Shown here: one piece after another, positions 7,929 through 16,260 of the stretch | Position numbering within the stretch: position 1 is the first letter of the stretch | Layout of the letters: the number at the start of each line of letters is the position of its first letter | Source of the DNA: Hungatella hathewayi WAL-18680 | Lineage (GTDB): Bacteria > Bacillota > Clostridia > Lachnospirales > Lachnospiraceae | Direction of reading: 5' to 3' | NCBI RefSeq assembly: GCF_000235505.1 | Contig: NZ_JH379027.1 | Span: 186,001 to 250,000 of the forward strand | Length of the DNA stretch: 64,000 nt | Translations under genes and position numbers: made by a program | The notes under the pieces: generated by a model | Told to the model about the DNA's origin: nothing | The model's database searches: none | Seen by the model: only the letters and a program-made list of their open reading frames with translations

Positions 7929-9275
7929 GTGAAGAAACAATATAATATGCTGACAGATTCCCCGGGCAGGACGATGTTCTTTTTCGCACTGCCCATGATT
8001 TTGGGGAATCTGTTTCAACAGTTTTACAATATTATGGATTCCGTCATTGTGGGGCGGTTTGTGGGGGAAGAGGCGCTGGCTTCGGTGGGCGCTTCCTACT
8101 CGGTGACCAACGTGTTTATTGCCATCGCCATCGGCGGCGGTATCGGAAGCGCCGTGATTGTTTCCCAGTTTCTGGGAGCGGGGCAGATGGGGAAAATGAA
8201 GACGGCGATATCGACGACGCTGATTAATTTTCTGTGCCTCAGTGTGATTCTGGGGACGGTGGGATACCACATGAACGGGCAGATTCTGGAATGGATGAAT
8301 ACGCCGGACAATGTGATGTATGACGCGGCGGTGTATTTGAAGATTTATTTTGTGGGGCTGCCGTTTTTGTTTATGTATAATGTGCAGGCTGCGGTCTTTA
8401 ACTCGCTGGGAGATTCGAAAACGCCGCTGTGGCTGCTGATATTCTCCTCGTTTTTGAATATTGTGCTGGATTTGGTGTTTGTGATTTCCTTTGGATGGGG
8501 AGTGGCGGGCGTGGCCGTGGCGACGCTGATTGCCCAGGGGGTGTCGGCGGTGATATCCTTTGTGATTCTTATGCTGAAGGTGAGAAAATATCATTCCGAA
8601 GGCCATTTTCAGCTTTATGACGGGGGAATGGTGCTTGGGATGCTGAAGGTGGCGGTGCCGTCTACTCTTCAGCAGTCGATTGTTCATATTGGAATGCTGC
8701 TGGTACAGTCGGTTATTAATGGATTTGGATCCTCGATTATGGCAGGGTATGCGGCGGCCACCAGAATTGAATCCATCAGTATTGTGCCTATGCTGGCCAT
8801 CGGCAATGCCATGTCCACCTTCACGGCCCAGAATATGGGCGCCGGCCAGCCGGAGCGGGTGCGGACAGGCTACCGCTATGGAGCGATGATGGTGGGGGTC
8901 AGCGCGGTGATTCTGTGTGTGCTGCTTCAACTGTTTGGAGACACCTTCATCATGGCCTTCCTGGACCCGGAGAGCGGTGCGGAGGCATTTCGGACAGGTG
9001 TGAGTTATGTAAACTTCATCTCGTTTTTCTTTGTATTTATCGGTTTGAAAGCCACAACGGACGGATTGCTGCGCGGGGCGGGGGATGTGCTGGTATTCAC
9101 CATCGCGAATCTCGTCAACCTGACAATACGTGTCTTCGTGGCCTTCCAGTTTGCCCCCATATGGGGCCCACAGGCCGTCTGGTTCGCCATTCCCATGGGC
9201 TGGGCCGCCAACTATCTCATCTCTCTGGCCCGCTATCTGACCGGCCGCTGGAGCAGAATTAAGATGGTGGGATAA
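7929..9275 (+). CDS. MATE family efflux transporter
   Basis: A 448-aa, 12-helix cation-coupled exporter of the MATE (NorM/DinF-like) family. The N-terminus DSPGRTMFFFALPMILGNLFQQFYNIMDSVIVG is the family hallmark, and the second half repeats the pattern at about residue 240 (VAVPSTLQQSIVHIGMLLVQSVINGFG). The start is GTG at 7929-7931, 6 nt after GGAGG. It probably exports drugs or metabolites, but the substrate cannot be read. The opposite strand carries a long open frame across this gene, which I regard as a composition artefact. Confidence 0.93.
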   Translation: MKKQYNMLTDSPGRTMFFFALPMILGNLFQQFYNIMDSVIVGRFVGEEALASVGASYSVTNVFIAIAIGGGIGSAVIVSQFLGAGQMGKMKTAISTTLINFLCLSVILGTVGYHMNGQILEWMNTPDNVMYDAAVYLKIYFVGLPFLFMYNVQAAVFNSLGDSKTPLWLLIFSSFLNIVLDLVFVISFGWGVAGVAVATLIAQGVSAVISFVILMLKVRKYHSEGHFQLYDGGMVLGMLKVAVPSTLQQSIVHIGMLLVQSVINGFGSSIMAGYAAATRIESISIVPMLAIGNAMSTFTAQNMGAGQPERVRTGYRYGAMMVGVSAVILCVLLQLFGDTFIMAFLDPESGAEAFRTGVSYVNFISFFFVFIGLKATTDGLLRGAGDVLVFTIANLVNLTIRVFVAFQFAPIWGPQAVWFAIPMGWAANYLISLARYLTGRWSRIKMVG

Positions 9276-9326
9276 AATCTTTGTAAAATTCTGAAATATT
9301 TTCTGAAGATTTTTTGCAAAAAAGGG

Positions 9327-9355
9327 TTGACTTTTGTCCACCCATGAGATATACT
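9327..9355 (+). promoter_or_regulatory. Promoter of tRNA-Lys
   Basis: TTGACT (9327-9332), 17-nt spacer, TATACT (9350-9355). It is a near-consensus sigma-A promoter about 40 nt before the mature tRNA 5' end. Confidence 0.85.
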
Positions 9356-9395
9356 AATGCTCGTGTCACTTGTGAACAACATGTGAACGGCAGAT

Positions 9396-9468
9396 GCGCC
9401 TTTAGCTCAGTTGGTAGAGCAGTAGACTCTTAATCTATTTGTCCAGGGTTCGAGTCCCTGAAGGCGCA
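9396..9468 (+). tRNA. tRNA-Lys (anticodon CTT)
   Basis: A complete cloverleaf of 73 nt. The acceptor stem is GCGCCTT paired with AAGGCGC. The D stem is GCTC/GAGC with loop AGTTGGTA. The anticodon stem is GTAGA/TCTAT (one G-T pair) around loop CTCTTAA, anticodon CTT. The variable loop has 5 nt and the T stem is CAGGG/CCCTG with loop TTCGAGT. The discriminator is A and CCA is not encoded. Confidence 0.97.
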
Positions 9469-9497
9469 GTTAGAAAGTACTGGTTTTGGTGACTGAG

Positions 9498-9521
9498 AGC
9501 ACCGGGGTCGGTGCTTTTTTT
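9498..9521 (+). terminator. Terminator of tRNA-Lys
   Basis: Stem AGCACC/GGTGCT with short GC-rich loop (9498-9515) followed by seven T (9515-9521). It ends the tRNA transcription unit. Confidence 0.88.
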
Positions 9522-9825
9522 GTGCGTGGATTTATAAAGTAACATGGGCAGATACGACGGTATTATACAAATATAAAGATTAATATCAGTTATAAACTTC
9601 GGCAAGTAAAAAAACAGACCCGAATTATTGGATATAATAGACAAAAAATATTTTTAAATTTCTGAATTAGAGTAATAGTGTTTAATGAAGAAAACTAGTA
9701 AATAGCAATAATTGTAGAATGGAAAGCAAGAATCGTAAAGCGTCGCATCATTAGTCATGATACACTGAGTCTACAAGGTAACGTTCTAGAGCTCGGAACA
9801 AGCAATTTAATTGGAGGGAAAAAGA
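9522..9825. other. Intergenic region upstream of the ABC importer
   Basis: About 300 bases with no gene I can support. It is AT-rich up to about 9720. A TG-A-TACACT extended -10-like element (9758-9766) lies 60 nt before the binding-protein start, without a recognisable -35. This is the likely promoter area of the importer operon. A loose GTTC-N9-GAAC dyad at about 9784-9800 could be an operator, but it is not symmetrical at its centre. Confidence 0.4.
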
Positions 9826-11238
9826 ATGAAAAAATTTATTGCGTGGCTGATGTGTGGATGTATGGCAGCGGCAACCCTGACAGGCTGTGGCGGCGGAGCG
9901 GGGAAGGATACGAGCGGGGAGCCGGCGGCCGGTGGACAGAGTGCTGAGACGACACAGAGCGCGGGGAGCGAAGCATCCGGTTCAAAGGTTATCAATGTCT
10001 GGTCTTTCACGGATGAAGTGCCAAACATGATAGAGAAATATAAAGAACTGCACCCGGATTTTGATTATGAGATTAAGTCAACCATCATTGCCACCACGGA
10101 CGGCGCATACCAGCCGGCTCTCGACCAGGCACTGGCGGCCGGTGGAAAGGACGCACCGGACATTTACTGTGCGGAGGCGGCATTTGTCTTAAAATACAGC
10201 CAGGGAGATGCGAGCCATTACGCGGCTCCTTACGAGGACCTTGGAATTGACGTGGCGGCTATGACAAAAGAAGCGGATATCGCACAGTATGCGATCGATA
10301 TCGGAACGAATCAGGATGGCAAGATAGCTGCTCTGGGATATCAGGCAACCGGTGGCGCGTTTATTTATCGCCGTTCTATCGCTAAGGACGTGTGGGGAAC
10401 GGATGACCCGAAGGAAGTAGCAGCCAAGATTGGCGGCGGTTCCGGAAGCTGGGATAAGTTCTTTGGAGCGGCAGAGGAATTGAAGGCCAAAGGATACGGA
10501 ATGATATCCGGCGACGGCGACCTCTGGCATGCAGTGGAGAACAGCTCCGATAAGGGCTGGATTGTGGACGGGAAATTACATATTGACCCGAAGCGTGAAG
10601 CATTCCTGGATTTATCCAAAGAACTGTTGGATAACGGCTATGAAAATGACACCAGAGACTGGCAGGATGCCTGGTTTGCAGATATGAAGGGAGAAGGTGC
10701 AAAACCAGTTCTCGGCTTCTTCGGACCGGCTTGGCTGATTAACTATACACTGGCTCCAAACTGTGGTGGAACAACAGCTGGAGAGGGAACCTTCGGTGAC
10801 TGGGCGGTTTGTGATTCTCCAATCGGCTTCTTCTGGGGCGGAACCTGGCTGCTGGCCAACAAGGATTCCCAGGTGAAGGATGCGGTAGCGGATATTATTA
10901 AATGGGTAACTCTTGACAGCTCCGAGGACGGACTTCAGTATATGTGGGCCAACGGAACCATGAATGAGACCGGAACCAAGGACGCGGTTGCATCCGGTAC
11001 TGTAATGTCCAAGTCGGACGGTTCCGTGGATTTCCTGGGCGGCCAGAATATGTTTGATGTATTTGTTCCGGCAAACCAGTACGCCAACGGTACAAACCTG
11101 ACTCAGTTTGATGAGACAATCAATACCTACTGGCGTGACCAGGTACGTGAATATACCGCCGGAAATAAGAGCAGAGAGCAGGCGATTGCCGACTTCAAGC
11201 AGGCCGTTGCCGATAATCTTGATATTCAGGCAGAGTAG
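9826..11238 (+). CDS. ABC transporter substrate-binding lipoprotein (sugar type)
   Basis: A 470-aa extracellular solute-binding protein of the UgpB/MalE type that delivers a sugar or oligosaccharide to the membrane permeases. It has a lipoprotein signal with lipobox LTGC (Cys21), then a Gly/Ser/Thr-rich tether, and the mature domain starts near VINVWSFTDEVPNMIEKYKE. The start at 9826 lies 7 nt after GGAGGG; a frame extension to 9811 adds nothing. It heads an operon with two permeases. Nearby AraC, GH3 and GH1 genes point to a beta-linked gluco- or xylo-oligosaccharide, which is inference. Confidence 0.92.
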   Translation: MKKFIAWLMCGCMAAATLTGCGGGAGKDTSGEPAAGGQSAETTQSAGSEASGSKVINVWSFTDEVPNMIEKYKELHPDFDYEIKSTIIATTDGAYQPALDQALAAGGKDAPDIYCAEAAFVLKYSQGDASHYAAPYEDLGIDVAAMTKEADIAQYAIDIGTNQDGKIAALGYQATGGAFIYRRSIAKDVWGTDDPKEVAAKIGGGSGSWDKFFGAAEELKAKGYGMISGDGDLWHAVENSSDKGWIVDGKLHIDPKREAFLDLSKELLDNGYENDTRDWQDAWFADMKGEGAKPVLGFFGPAWLINYTLAPNCGGTTAGEGTFGDWAVCDSPIGFFWGGTWLLANKDSQVKDAVADIIKWVTLDSSEDGLQYMWANGTMNETGTKDAVASGTVMSKSDGSVDFLGGQNMFDVFVPANQYANGTNLTQFDETINTYWRDQVREYTAGNKSREQAIADFKQAVADNLDIQAE

Positions 11239-11247
11239 GAAACGGGT

Positions 11248-11280
11248 ACATCAGGGCGGGAATTTCTTCCGCCCTGATGT
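11248..11280 (+). other. Intercistronic hairpin between binding protein and permease
   Basis: A perfect 12-bp inverted repeat, ACATCAGGGCGG (11248-11259) and CCGCCCTGATGT (11269-11280), with 9-nt loop. It is not followed by a T run, so it is unlikely to terminate fully. Its place, just after the binding-protein stop and before the first permease, fits an mRNA 3'-end stabiliser or attenuator that keeps binding protein in excess. Confidence 0.75.
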
Positions 11281-11316
11281 GGTATCCGGGCTTGTAAAAA
11301 GGAGGAGAAAAAGCAT

Positions 11317-12294
11317 ATGAAGCGGAAACGGAAAGGATATGCGAAGTGGGGATATATTTTCTGCGCGCCGTTTATGGCAGCATTCCTGATTTTTTCATTG
11401 TATCCGGTTATTTTTACCGGGATTATCGGGTTTACGGATTTTAAGGGCATCGGTGTCACGAAGTTTCATTTCCTGGAAGACCCGTTTGCCAATTTTACCA
11501 GTGTGCTGACCAATGCAACGTTTCAGAAAGCATTTCAAAATACCGTGGTTATCTGGCTGACGAACTTTGTTCCCCAGATTCTTCTGGCGCTGCTCCTCAC
11601 GGCCTGGTTTACGGACAGACGGAGTAAGATTCGGGGAGAAGGGCTGTTCAAGGTGCTGTTTTACATGCCGAACATCATCACGGCGGCAACCATCGCCATA
11701 TTGTTTAACGCCCTGCTGGGATATCCTATGGGACCGGTCAATGATGTGTTGATGCGTCTTGGTATCACGTCACAGCCCATTAACTTTCAGGTCAATAAGA
11801 TGGTGGCGAGAGGGACGGTGTCCTTCATCCAGTTCTGGATGTGGTATGGGTACACGATGATTATTCTGATTTCCGGTGTGATGGGAATTAGCCCGGAGAT
11901 TTTTGAATCGGCGGAAGTGGATGGAGCCAACCGGGTTCAGACCTTTTTGTATATCACATTGCCGAACTTGAAGACGATTCTTTTGTTTACATTGGTTACC
12001 AGTCTGATTGGCGGTTTGCAGATGTTTGATATTCCTAAGCTGTTCTTAATGGGCGGGCCGGATAACTCGACGCTTACCACCAGTGTGTTTATCTATAACC
12101 AGGCGTTCAGCGGAAGCTACTTATATAACCGGGCGGCCGCAGCCAGCATGATTATGTTTGTGATTATCTGTATTATGGCGGCATTTCTGTTCTTTCTGCT
12201 TCGGGATAAGGATGAGGCGGCTGAGAACCGTATGTTGAGAAAAAGCGAAAAAGAGCGCCGTCTGGCTCTGAAAGAAGGGAGGAAACAGGCATGA
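11317..12294 (+). CDS. ABC sugar transporter permease (MalF/UgpA type)
   Basis: A 325-aa inner-membrane permease with six or so membrane helices, starting with GYIFCAPFMAAFLIFSLYPVIFTG. The cytoplasmic EAA-type loop that contacts the ATPase is visible as EIFESAEVDGANRVQTFLYITLP. ATG start after AAGGAGGAG. A charged C-terminal tail (EKERRLALKEGRKQA) overlaps the next gene by 4 nt. No ATPase gene is present in the locus, so a shared multi-sugar ATPase elsewhere is presumed. Confidence 0.93.
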   Translation: MKRKRKGYAKWGYIFCAPFMAAFLIFSLYPVIFTGIIGFTDFKGIGVTKFHFLEDPFANFTSVLTNATFQKAFQNTVVIWLTNFVPQILLALLLTAWFTDRRSKIRGEGLFKVLFYMPNIITAATIAILFNALLGYPMGPVNDVLMRLGITSQPINFQVNKMVARGTVSFIQFWMWYGYTMIILISGVMGISPEIFESAEVDGANRVQTFLYITLPNLKTILLFTLVTSLIGGLQMFDIPKLFLMGGPDNSTLTTSVFIYNQAFSGSYLYNRAAAASMIMFVIICIMAAFLFFLLRDKDEAAENRMLRKSEKERRLALKEGRKQA

Positions 12295-13133
12295 GAAAGA
12301 AAAGACCAATCAGTGTGTTGACTGTCATTATCTATGCGGTGTGTATTTTTCTTGCAGTCCTTAGCGTGCTTCCATTCTGGATTATGTTTATGAATGCTAC
12401 CAGGTCCACCACGGAGATTCAGCAGCATGCGATTGCATTTCTCCCGTCGACCCATGTGATGAAAAACCTGGGGATTCTGCTGGGGAAGAGCTTTAACCCG
12501 GCGGTGGGATTTATGAATTCCCTGTTGATTTCCGTGGGGGCTACGGCCTGTGCGGTATATTTCTCCACCATGACGGCCTATGGGCTGATTGTGTACAGCT
12601 GGAGGTTCCGGAAACCGTTTTTCAGTTTTATCATGGCAATCATGATGATACCGGCTCAGGTGACGATGATTGGATTTTATCAGATGGTCTACCGGATTCA
12701 CATGACCAATCACCTGGCCATGCTGATCCTGCCGGCCATTGCATCTCCGTCCATGGTGTTTTTTATGAGGCAGTATATGCTGCCGGCGCTTTCCATGGAG
12801 ATTATCCAGGCGGCCCGCATTGACGGGGCTGGGGAGTTCTATATCTTTAACAAGATTGCGCTTCCAATCATGAAGCCGGCCATTGCAACCCAGGCCATCT
12901 TCAGTTTTGTCACCAGCTGGAACAACCTGTTTACGCCGTTGGTACTGCTGACGGATAAGAGCAAGTATACCATGCCGATTATGGTAAGCCTCCTGCGGGG
13001 CGATATCTACAAAACAGAGTATGGCTCCGTGTATCTGGGGCTGGCGCTTACCGTGCTGCCACTGATTGTGGTGTATCTGCTGTTGTCCAAATATATCATC
13101 GCAGGTGTCGCCCTGGGCGGCGTGAAGGGATAG
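12291..13133 (+). CDS. ABC sugar transporter permease (MalG/UgpE type)
   Basis: A 280-aa second permease. N-terminal helix LTVIIYAVCIFLAVLSVLPFWIMFMNATRS and an EAA-type loop EIIQAARIDGAGEFYIFNKIALPIM are characteristic of MalG-like proteins. It overlaps the first permease by ATGA, giving coupled translation. The gene ends 7 nt before the converging stop of the AraC regulator, with no obvious terminator between them. Confidence 0.93.
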   Translation: MRKKRPISVLTVIIYAVCIFLAVLSVLPFWIMFMNATRSTTEIQQHAIAFLPSTHVMKNLGILLGKSFNPAVGFMNSLLISVGATACAVYFSTMTAYGLIVYSWRFRKPFFSFIMAIMMIPAQVTMIGFYQMVYRIHMTNHLAMLILPAIASPSMVFFMRQYMLPALSMEIIQAARIDGAGEFYIFNKIALPIMKPAIATQAIFSFVTSWNNLFTPLVLLTDKSKYTMPIMVSLLRGDIYKTEYGSVYLGLALTVLPLIVVYLLLSKYIIAGVALGGVKG

Positions 13134-13140
13134 GCGACTG

Positions 13141-14067
13141 TCACAGCTGGACCAGAATCGGGGGCGCTTCGTCGATAAACTGGACGCGGTACTCGCTGGG
13201 GCTGTGCTTGGTGTATTTCTTAAAGCATCTGCCGAAGGAGGTAGAGCTGTTAAATCCGGTCTGGAAGGCGATATCCGTGATGGAGGCCGAGGTGGTTAAG
13301 AGTGTCTGTGCGGCCTGAATTCTCTTGCGGCTTAAGTAGTCATAGAAGGTGGAGCCGGTGTGTTCCTTGAACAGACGGGAAAAATGATATTTGGAAAAAC
13401 CCATGTAATCGGCCATTTTTTCCAGAGTCAAATCCTCGCTGATATGGGTGTCAATGTAGGACAGCAGACTGGTAAATTTCTGGTAGTACTCGTAGTACTT
13501 TTCCGCGGATGCATCGGAGCCGGAAGACACGGTCTGGTAGTAATCCCGACCGAGTGTGGTCAGGATATTGATTAACAGGGAGTAGACCGAGTATTCCCAG
13601 AAAATATTGTTGGAGAAATAAATATCATTAATCTGCATTAAGCAGGAATAAAGATGCTCATAAATGCCGGGATGGGACTGCCGGCTGACAATGCGGGGTT
13701 CCATAAGTACCGGTTCTAAGGAGCTGGAGTCCTGGAAACCGGACAGAGGCTCCGTATTGAACATGTAAATAAAGCGGGAACCGCCTTCCGGTTCCAGTAT
13801 TTCATGAATGGAAAGCCTGGGGATAATCAGAATATCACCAGGTACAATGGTAAATGTTTTATCGCTGATAATGATGGTGTATGAGGACTCCATAGGGACT
13901 ATGATTTCCAGCGCACTGTGCTGGTGTGGAGCGTAGCCATCGGCCTGGGTGTTGTACCAGACACGGAGATTGGAATTGAGGGAATAGCTGACATTTTCCA
14001 GAGTTCCTACCAGACTGCGTTCATGAAAGGTACCGTCGGGCTGTTCATAGAAGTTGGCTTTTTTCAT
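13141..14067 (-). CDS. AraC family transcriptional regulator
   Basis: A 308-aa activator type. The N-terminal half is a cupin-like ligand-binding domain (HQHSALEIIVPMESSYTI, then GDILIIPRLSIHEI). The C-terminal 100 residues hold two helix-turn-helix motifs (LTLEKMADYMGFSKYHFSRLFK and ITDIAFQTGFNSSTSFGRCFKKYTKHSPSEYR). ATG preceded by AAGGAGG. It is divergent from the GH3/GH1 pair and convergent with the importer, so it is the likely local regulator responding to a sugar. Confidence 0.93.
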   Translation of the reverse strand: MKKANFYEQPDGTFHERSLVGTLENVSYSLNSNLRVWYNTQADGYAPHQHSALEIIVPMESSYTIIISDKTFTIVPGDILIIPRLSIHEILEPEGGSRFIYMFNTEPLSGFQDSSSLEPVLMEPRIVSRQSHPGIYEHLYSCLMQINDIYFSNNIFWEYSVYSLLINILTTLGRDYYQTVSSGSDASAEKYYEYYQKFTSLLSYIDTHISEDLTLEKMADYMGFSKYHFSRLFKEHTGSTFYDYLSRKRIQAAQTLLTTSASITDIAFQTGFNSSTSFGRCFKKYTKHSPSEYRVQFIDEAPPILVQL

Positions 14068-14088
14068 CGTAAGACCTCCTTTTGTCTG

Positions 14089-14097
14089 ATTATATCA
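14089..14097 (-). promoter_or_regulatory. Extended -10 promoter of the AraC regulator gene
   Basis: On the minus strand TG-A-TATAAT (TATAAT at 14089-14094, TG at 14096-14097), an extended -10 with no good -35. It lies about 22 nt before the regulator's start codon, in the 84-bp divergent gap shared with the GH3 gene. Confidence 0.55.
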
Positions 14098-14151
14098 CGG
14101 TTAAGGTGGAAGGAAAAGAAAAACAATGGAGTGTGGAGGAAGATAGGAGAT

Positions 14152-16239
14152 ATGAATAGAGAGGAAGCAAGGCGGAAAGCGGTCCGTCTGGTAGAGCAGA
14201 TGACATTGGAGGAACGGGCATCCCAGATGCGCTACGATGCTCCGGCCGTACCGCGGCTTGGAATTCCTGCCTATAACTGGTGGGGCGAGGGACTGCATGG
14301 AGTGGCAAGAGCGGGAACGGCTACAATGTTTCCTCAGGCCATAGCCATGGCGGCTATGTTTGATGTGGAACTGACAGAAGAAATTGCAAATGTGGTCTCC
14401 ACGGAGGGGCGGGCGAAATACAATCAGTTTTGTGAGGAGGGGGACAGGGATATTTACAAGGGACTTACCTTTTGGTCTCCCAACGTTAACATCTTCAGAG
14501 ACCCCAGGTGGGGCCGGGGCCATGAGACCTATGGGGAAGATCCCTATCTGACATCCAGGCTTGGAACGGCCTTTGTGAGAGGTTTACAGGGGGATGGGGA
14601 GCATTTGAAAATTGCCGCCTGTGCCAAGCATTTTGCCGTGCATTCAGGGCCGGAAGCGCTGCGTCATGAATTCTGGGCGGACACGTCGAAGAAGGATTTG
14701 TGGGAGACATATCTGCCTGCATTTGAGGCGTGTGTGAAGGAGGCCCATGTGGAATCGGTGATGGGGGCTTACAACAGTTATCACGGGGAGCCCTGCTGTG
14801 CCAATACGCTTCTGATGGAGGAAATTCTGAGAGGACAGTGGGGATTTGAGGGCCATTTTGTGTCGGACTGCTGGGCAATCAGAGATTTCCATATGAATTA
14901 TATGGTTACGGATACGGCCATGGAATCTGCCGCGCTGGCGGTGAAAAAGGGCTGTGATTTGAACTGCGGCAATACATATCTTCAGGTTCTAAAAGCCTGT
15001 GAAGAGGGGCTGCTTGATGATGCCTGTGTTACCGAGGCGGTGGTGAGGCTGTTTACCACCAGATATCTGCTGGGTATGGGGGAGGAGACGGAGTATGACG
15101 ACATCCCCTACGAGGTGGTGGAATGTAAGGAGCATCGGGAGCTGGCAGTGGAGGCGGCCAGACGGAGTATGGTGCTTCTCAAGAATGACGGATTGCTGCC
15201 GTTACATGCGGAGAAATTGAATACCATTGCTGTGATTGGGCCAAATGCAGACAACCGCACCGCGCTGATTGGAAATTATCATGGGACATCGTCCTGTTAC
15301 ACCACCATCCTGGAGGGAATTCAGGACGCGGTTGGAGAGGACGTGCGGGTGCTGTATGCGGAGGGCTGCCATCTGTTTAAGGACAGAGTGGAGCATCTGG
15401 CTGTGGCCGGAGACAGACTTTCCGAGGCGAGAATTGTGGCAAAGCACAGCGATGTGGTCGTTCTGTGTGTGGGACTGGATGAGACGCTGGAGGGCGAGGA
15501 AGGCGACACCGGCAACAGCCATGCGTCCGGTGACAAAAAGGACCTTCTGCTTCCGGAATCCCAGCGCAGACTGATGGAGGAGATTTTAAATCTTGGAAAA
15601 CCGGTGGTGGTCTGCAATATGAGCGGAAGCGCCATCGATTTAAGTCTGGCTCAGGAGAAGGCCGGTGCGGTGATTCAGGTATGGTATCCGGGGGCCGAAG
15701 GCGGCCGGGCGTTGGCGGATCTGCTCTTTGGCAAGGCATCTCCATCCGGCAAACTTCCGGTGACCTTTTATAAGGACTTGGAGAATCTGCCGCCGTTTGA
15801 GGACTATTCCATGGATGGAAGAACTTACCGCTATCTGACAGCGGAGCCGCTTTATCCCTTCGGATTTGGTCTGACTTATGGCACGGTGGAATTGTCAGAG
15901 GGGGAAATGACGGAGGAAGCGGCCTGGGTAACGGTGAAAAACAGCAGTGATATCTCATTGCAGGAAGTTCTCCAGGTTTATATCAATCCGGTGGATTCCC
16001 CGAACCGGGTTCGCAATTACAGTCTGTGCGGATTCATGAGAGTCTGCCTGGAGCCTGGAAGTGAGGCGAGAGTCCGGATTCCGCTGTCGGCCCATGCGTT
16101 TGAGTGTGTGGACGAGGAAGGTATTTACAGAAAGGACGCTACAGTGTATGAGTGCTTCATCGGAGTGAGCCAGCCGGATAAGCGGAGCCGGGAACTTGGA
16201 GCGCCGGAGCCGGTAAAACTGCTCTGGAAACCTGCGTAA
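14152..16239 (+). CDS. Glycoside hydrolase family 3 (beta-glucosidase/beta-xylosidase)
   Basis: A 695-aa GH3 enzyme that removes sugars from the non-reducing ends of beta-linked oligosaccharides. The (beta/alpha)8 domain runs to about residue 330, with catalytic nucleophile Asp239 in FVSDCWAI. The second alpha/beta sandwich domain follows (LLPLHAEKLNTIAVIGPNADNR), then a C-terminal fibronectin-III-like domain. The SDC form of the nucleophile motif is common in xylosidase-like GH3 proteins. There is no signal peptide, so it acts in the cytoplasm on imported sugar. The start at 14152 gives MNREEARRKAV; the in-frame extension to 13918 runs through the AraC gene and is not credible. Confidence 0.92.
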   Translation: MNREEARRKAVRLVEQMTLEERASQMRYDAPAVPRLGIPAYNWWGEGLHGVARAGTATMFPQAIAMAAMFDVELTEEIANVVSTEGRAKYNQFCEEGDRDIYKGLTFWSPNVNIFRDPRWGRGHETYGEDPYLTSRLGTAFVRGLQGDGEHLKIAACAKHFAVHSGPEALRHEFWADTSKKDLWETYLPAFEACVKEAHVESVMGAYNSYHGEPCCANTLLMEEILRGQWGFEGHFVSDCWAIRDFHMNYMVTDTAMESAALAVKKGCDLNCGNTYLQVLKACEEGLLDDACVTEAVVRLFTTRYLLGMGEETEYDDIPYEVVECKEHRELAVEAARRSMVLLKNDGLLPLHAEKLNTIAVIGPNADNRTALIGNYHGTSSCYTTILEGIQDAVGEDVRVLYAEGCHLFKDRVEHLAVAGDRLSEARIVAKHSDVVVLCVGLDETLEGEEGDTGNSHASGDKKDLLLPESQRRLMEEILNLGKPVVVCNMSGSAIDLSLAQEKAGAVIQVWYPGAEGGRALADLLFGKASPSGKLPVTFYKDLENLPPFEDYSMDGRTYRYLTAEPLYPFGFGLTYGTVELSEGEMTEEAAWVTVKNSSDISLQEVLQVYINPVDSPNRVRNYSLCGFMRVCLEPGSEARVRIPLSAHAFECVDEEGIYRKDATVYECFIGVSQPDKRSRELGAPEPVKLLWKPA

Positions 16240-16260
16240 ACGTTAGGAGGAGAAAACGGG

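Noticed and set aside
7806-9341. A 511-codon open frame on the minus strand across the MATE gene
   Set aside because: It is antisense to a well-supported transporter, rich in His/Pro/Arg/Gln as expected of a reversed GC-biased gene, and has no family features.
9784-9800. LacI-type operator upstream of the first ABC importer
   Set aside because: The GTTC-N9-GAAC arms are short and the centre is not symmetrical with them; no LacI gene is nearby.
9522-9825. Attachment site next to tRNA-Lys
   Set aside because: No repeated copy of the tRNA 3' end was seen downstream and no integrase is present.
13918-14151. An upstream extension of the GH3 gene
   Set aside because: It runs antisense through the AraC gene and its promoter; the ATG at 14152 begins the recognisable GH3 sequence.
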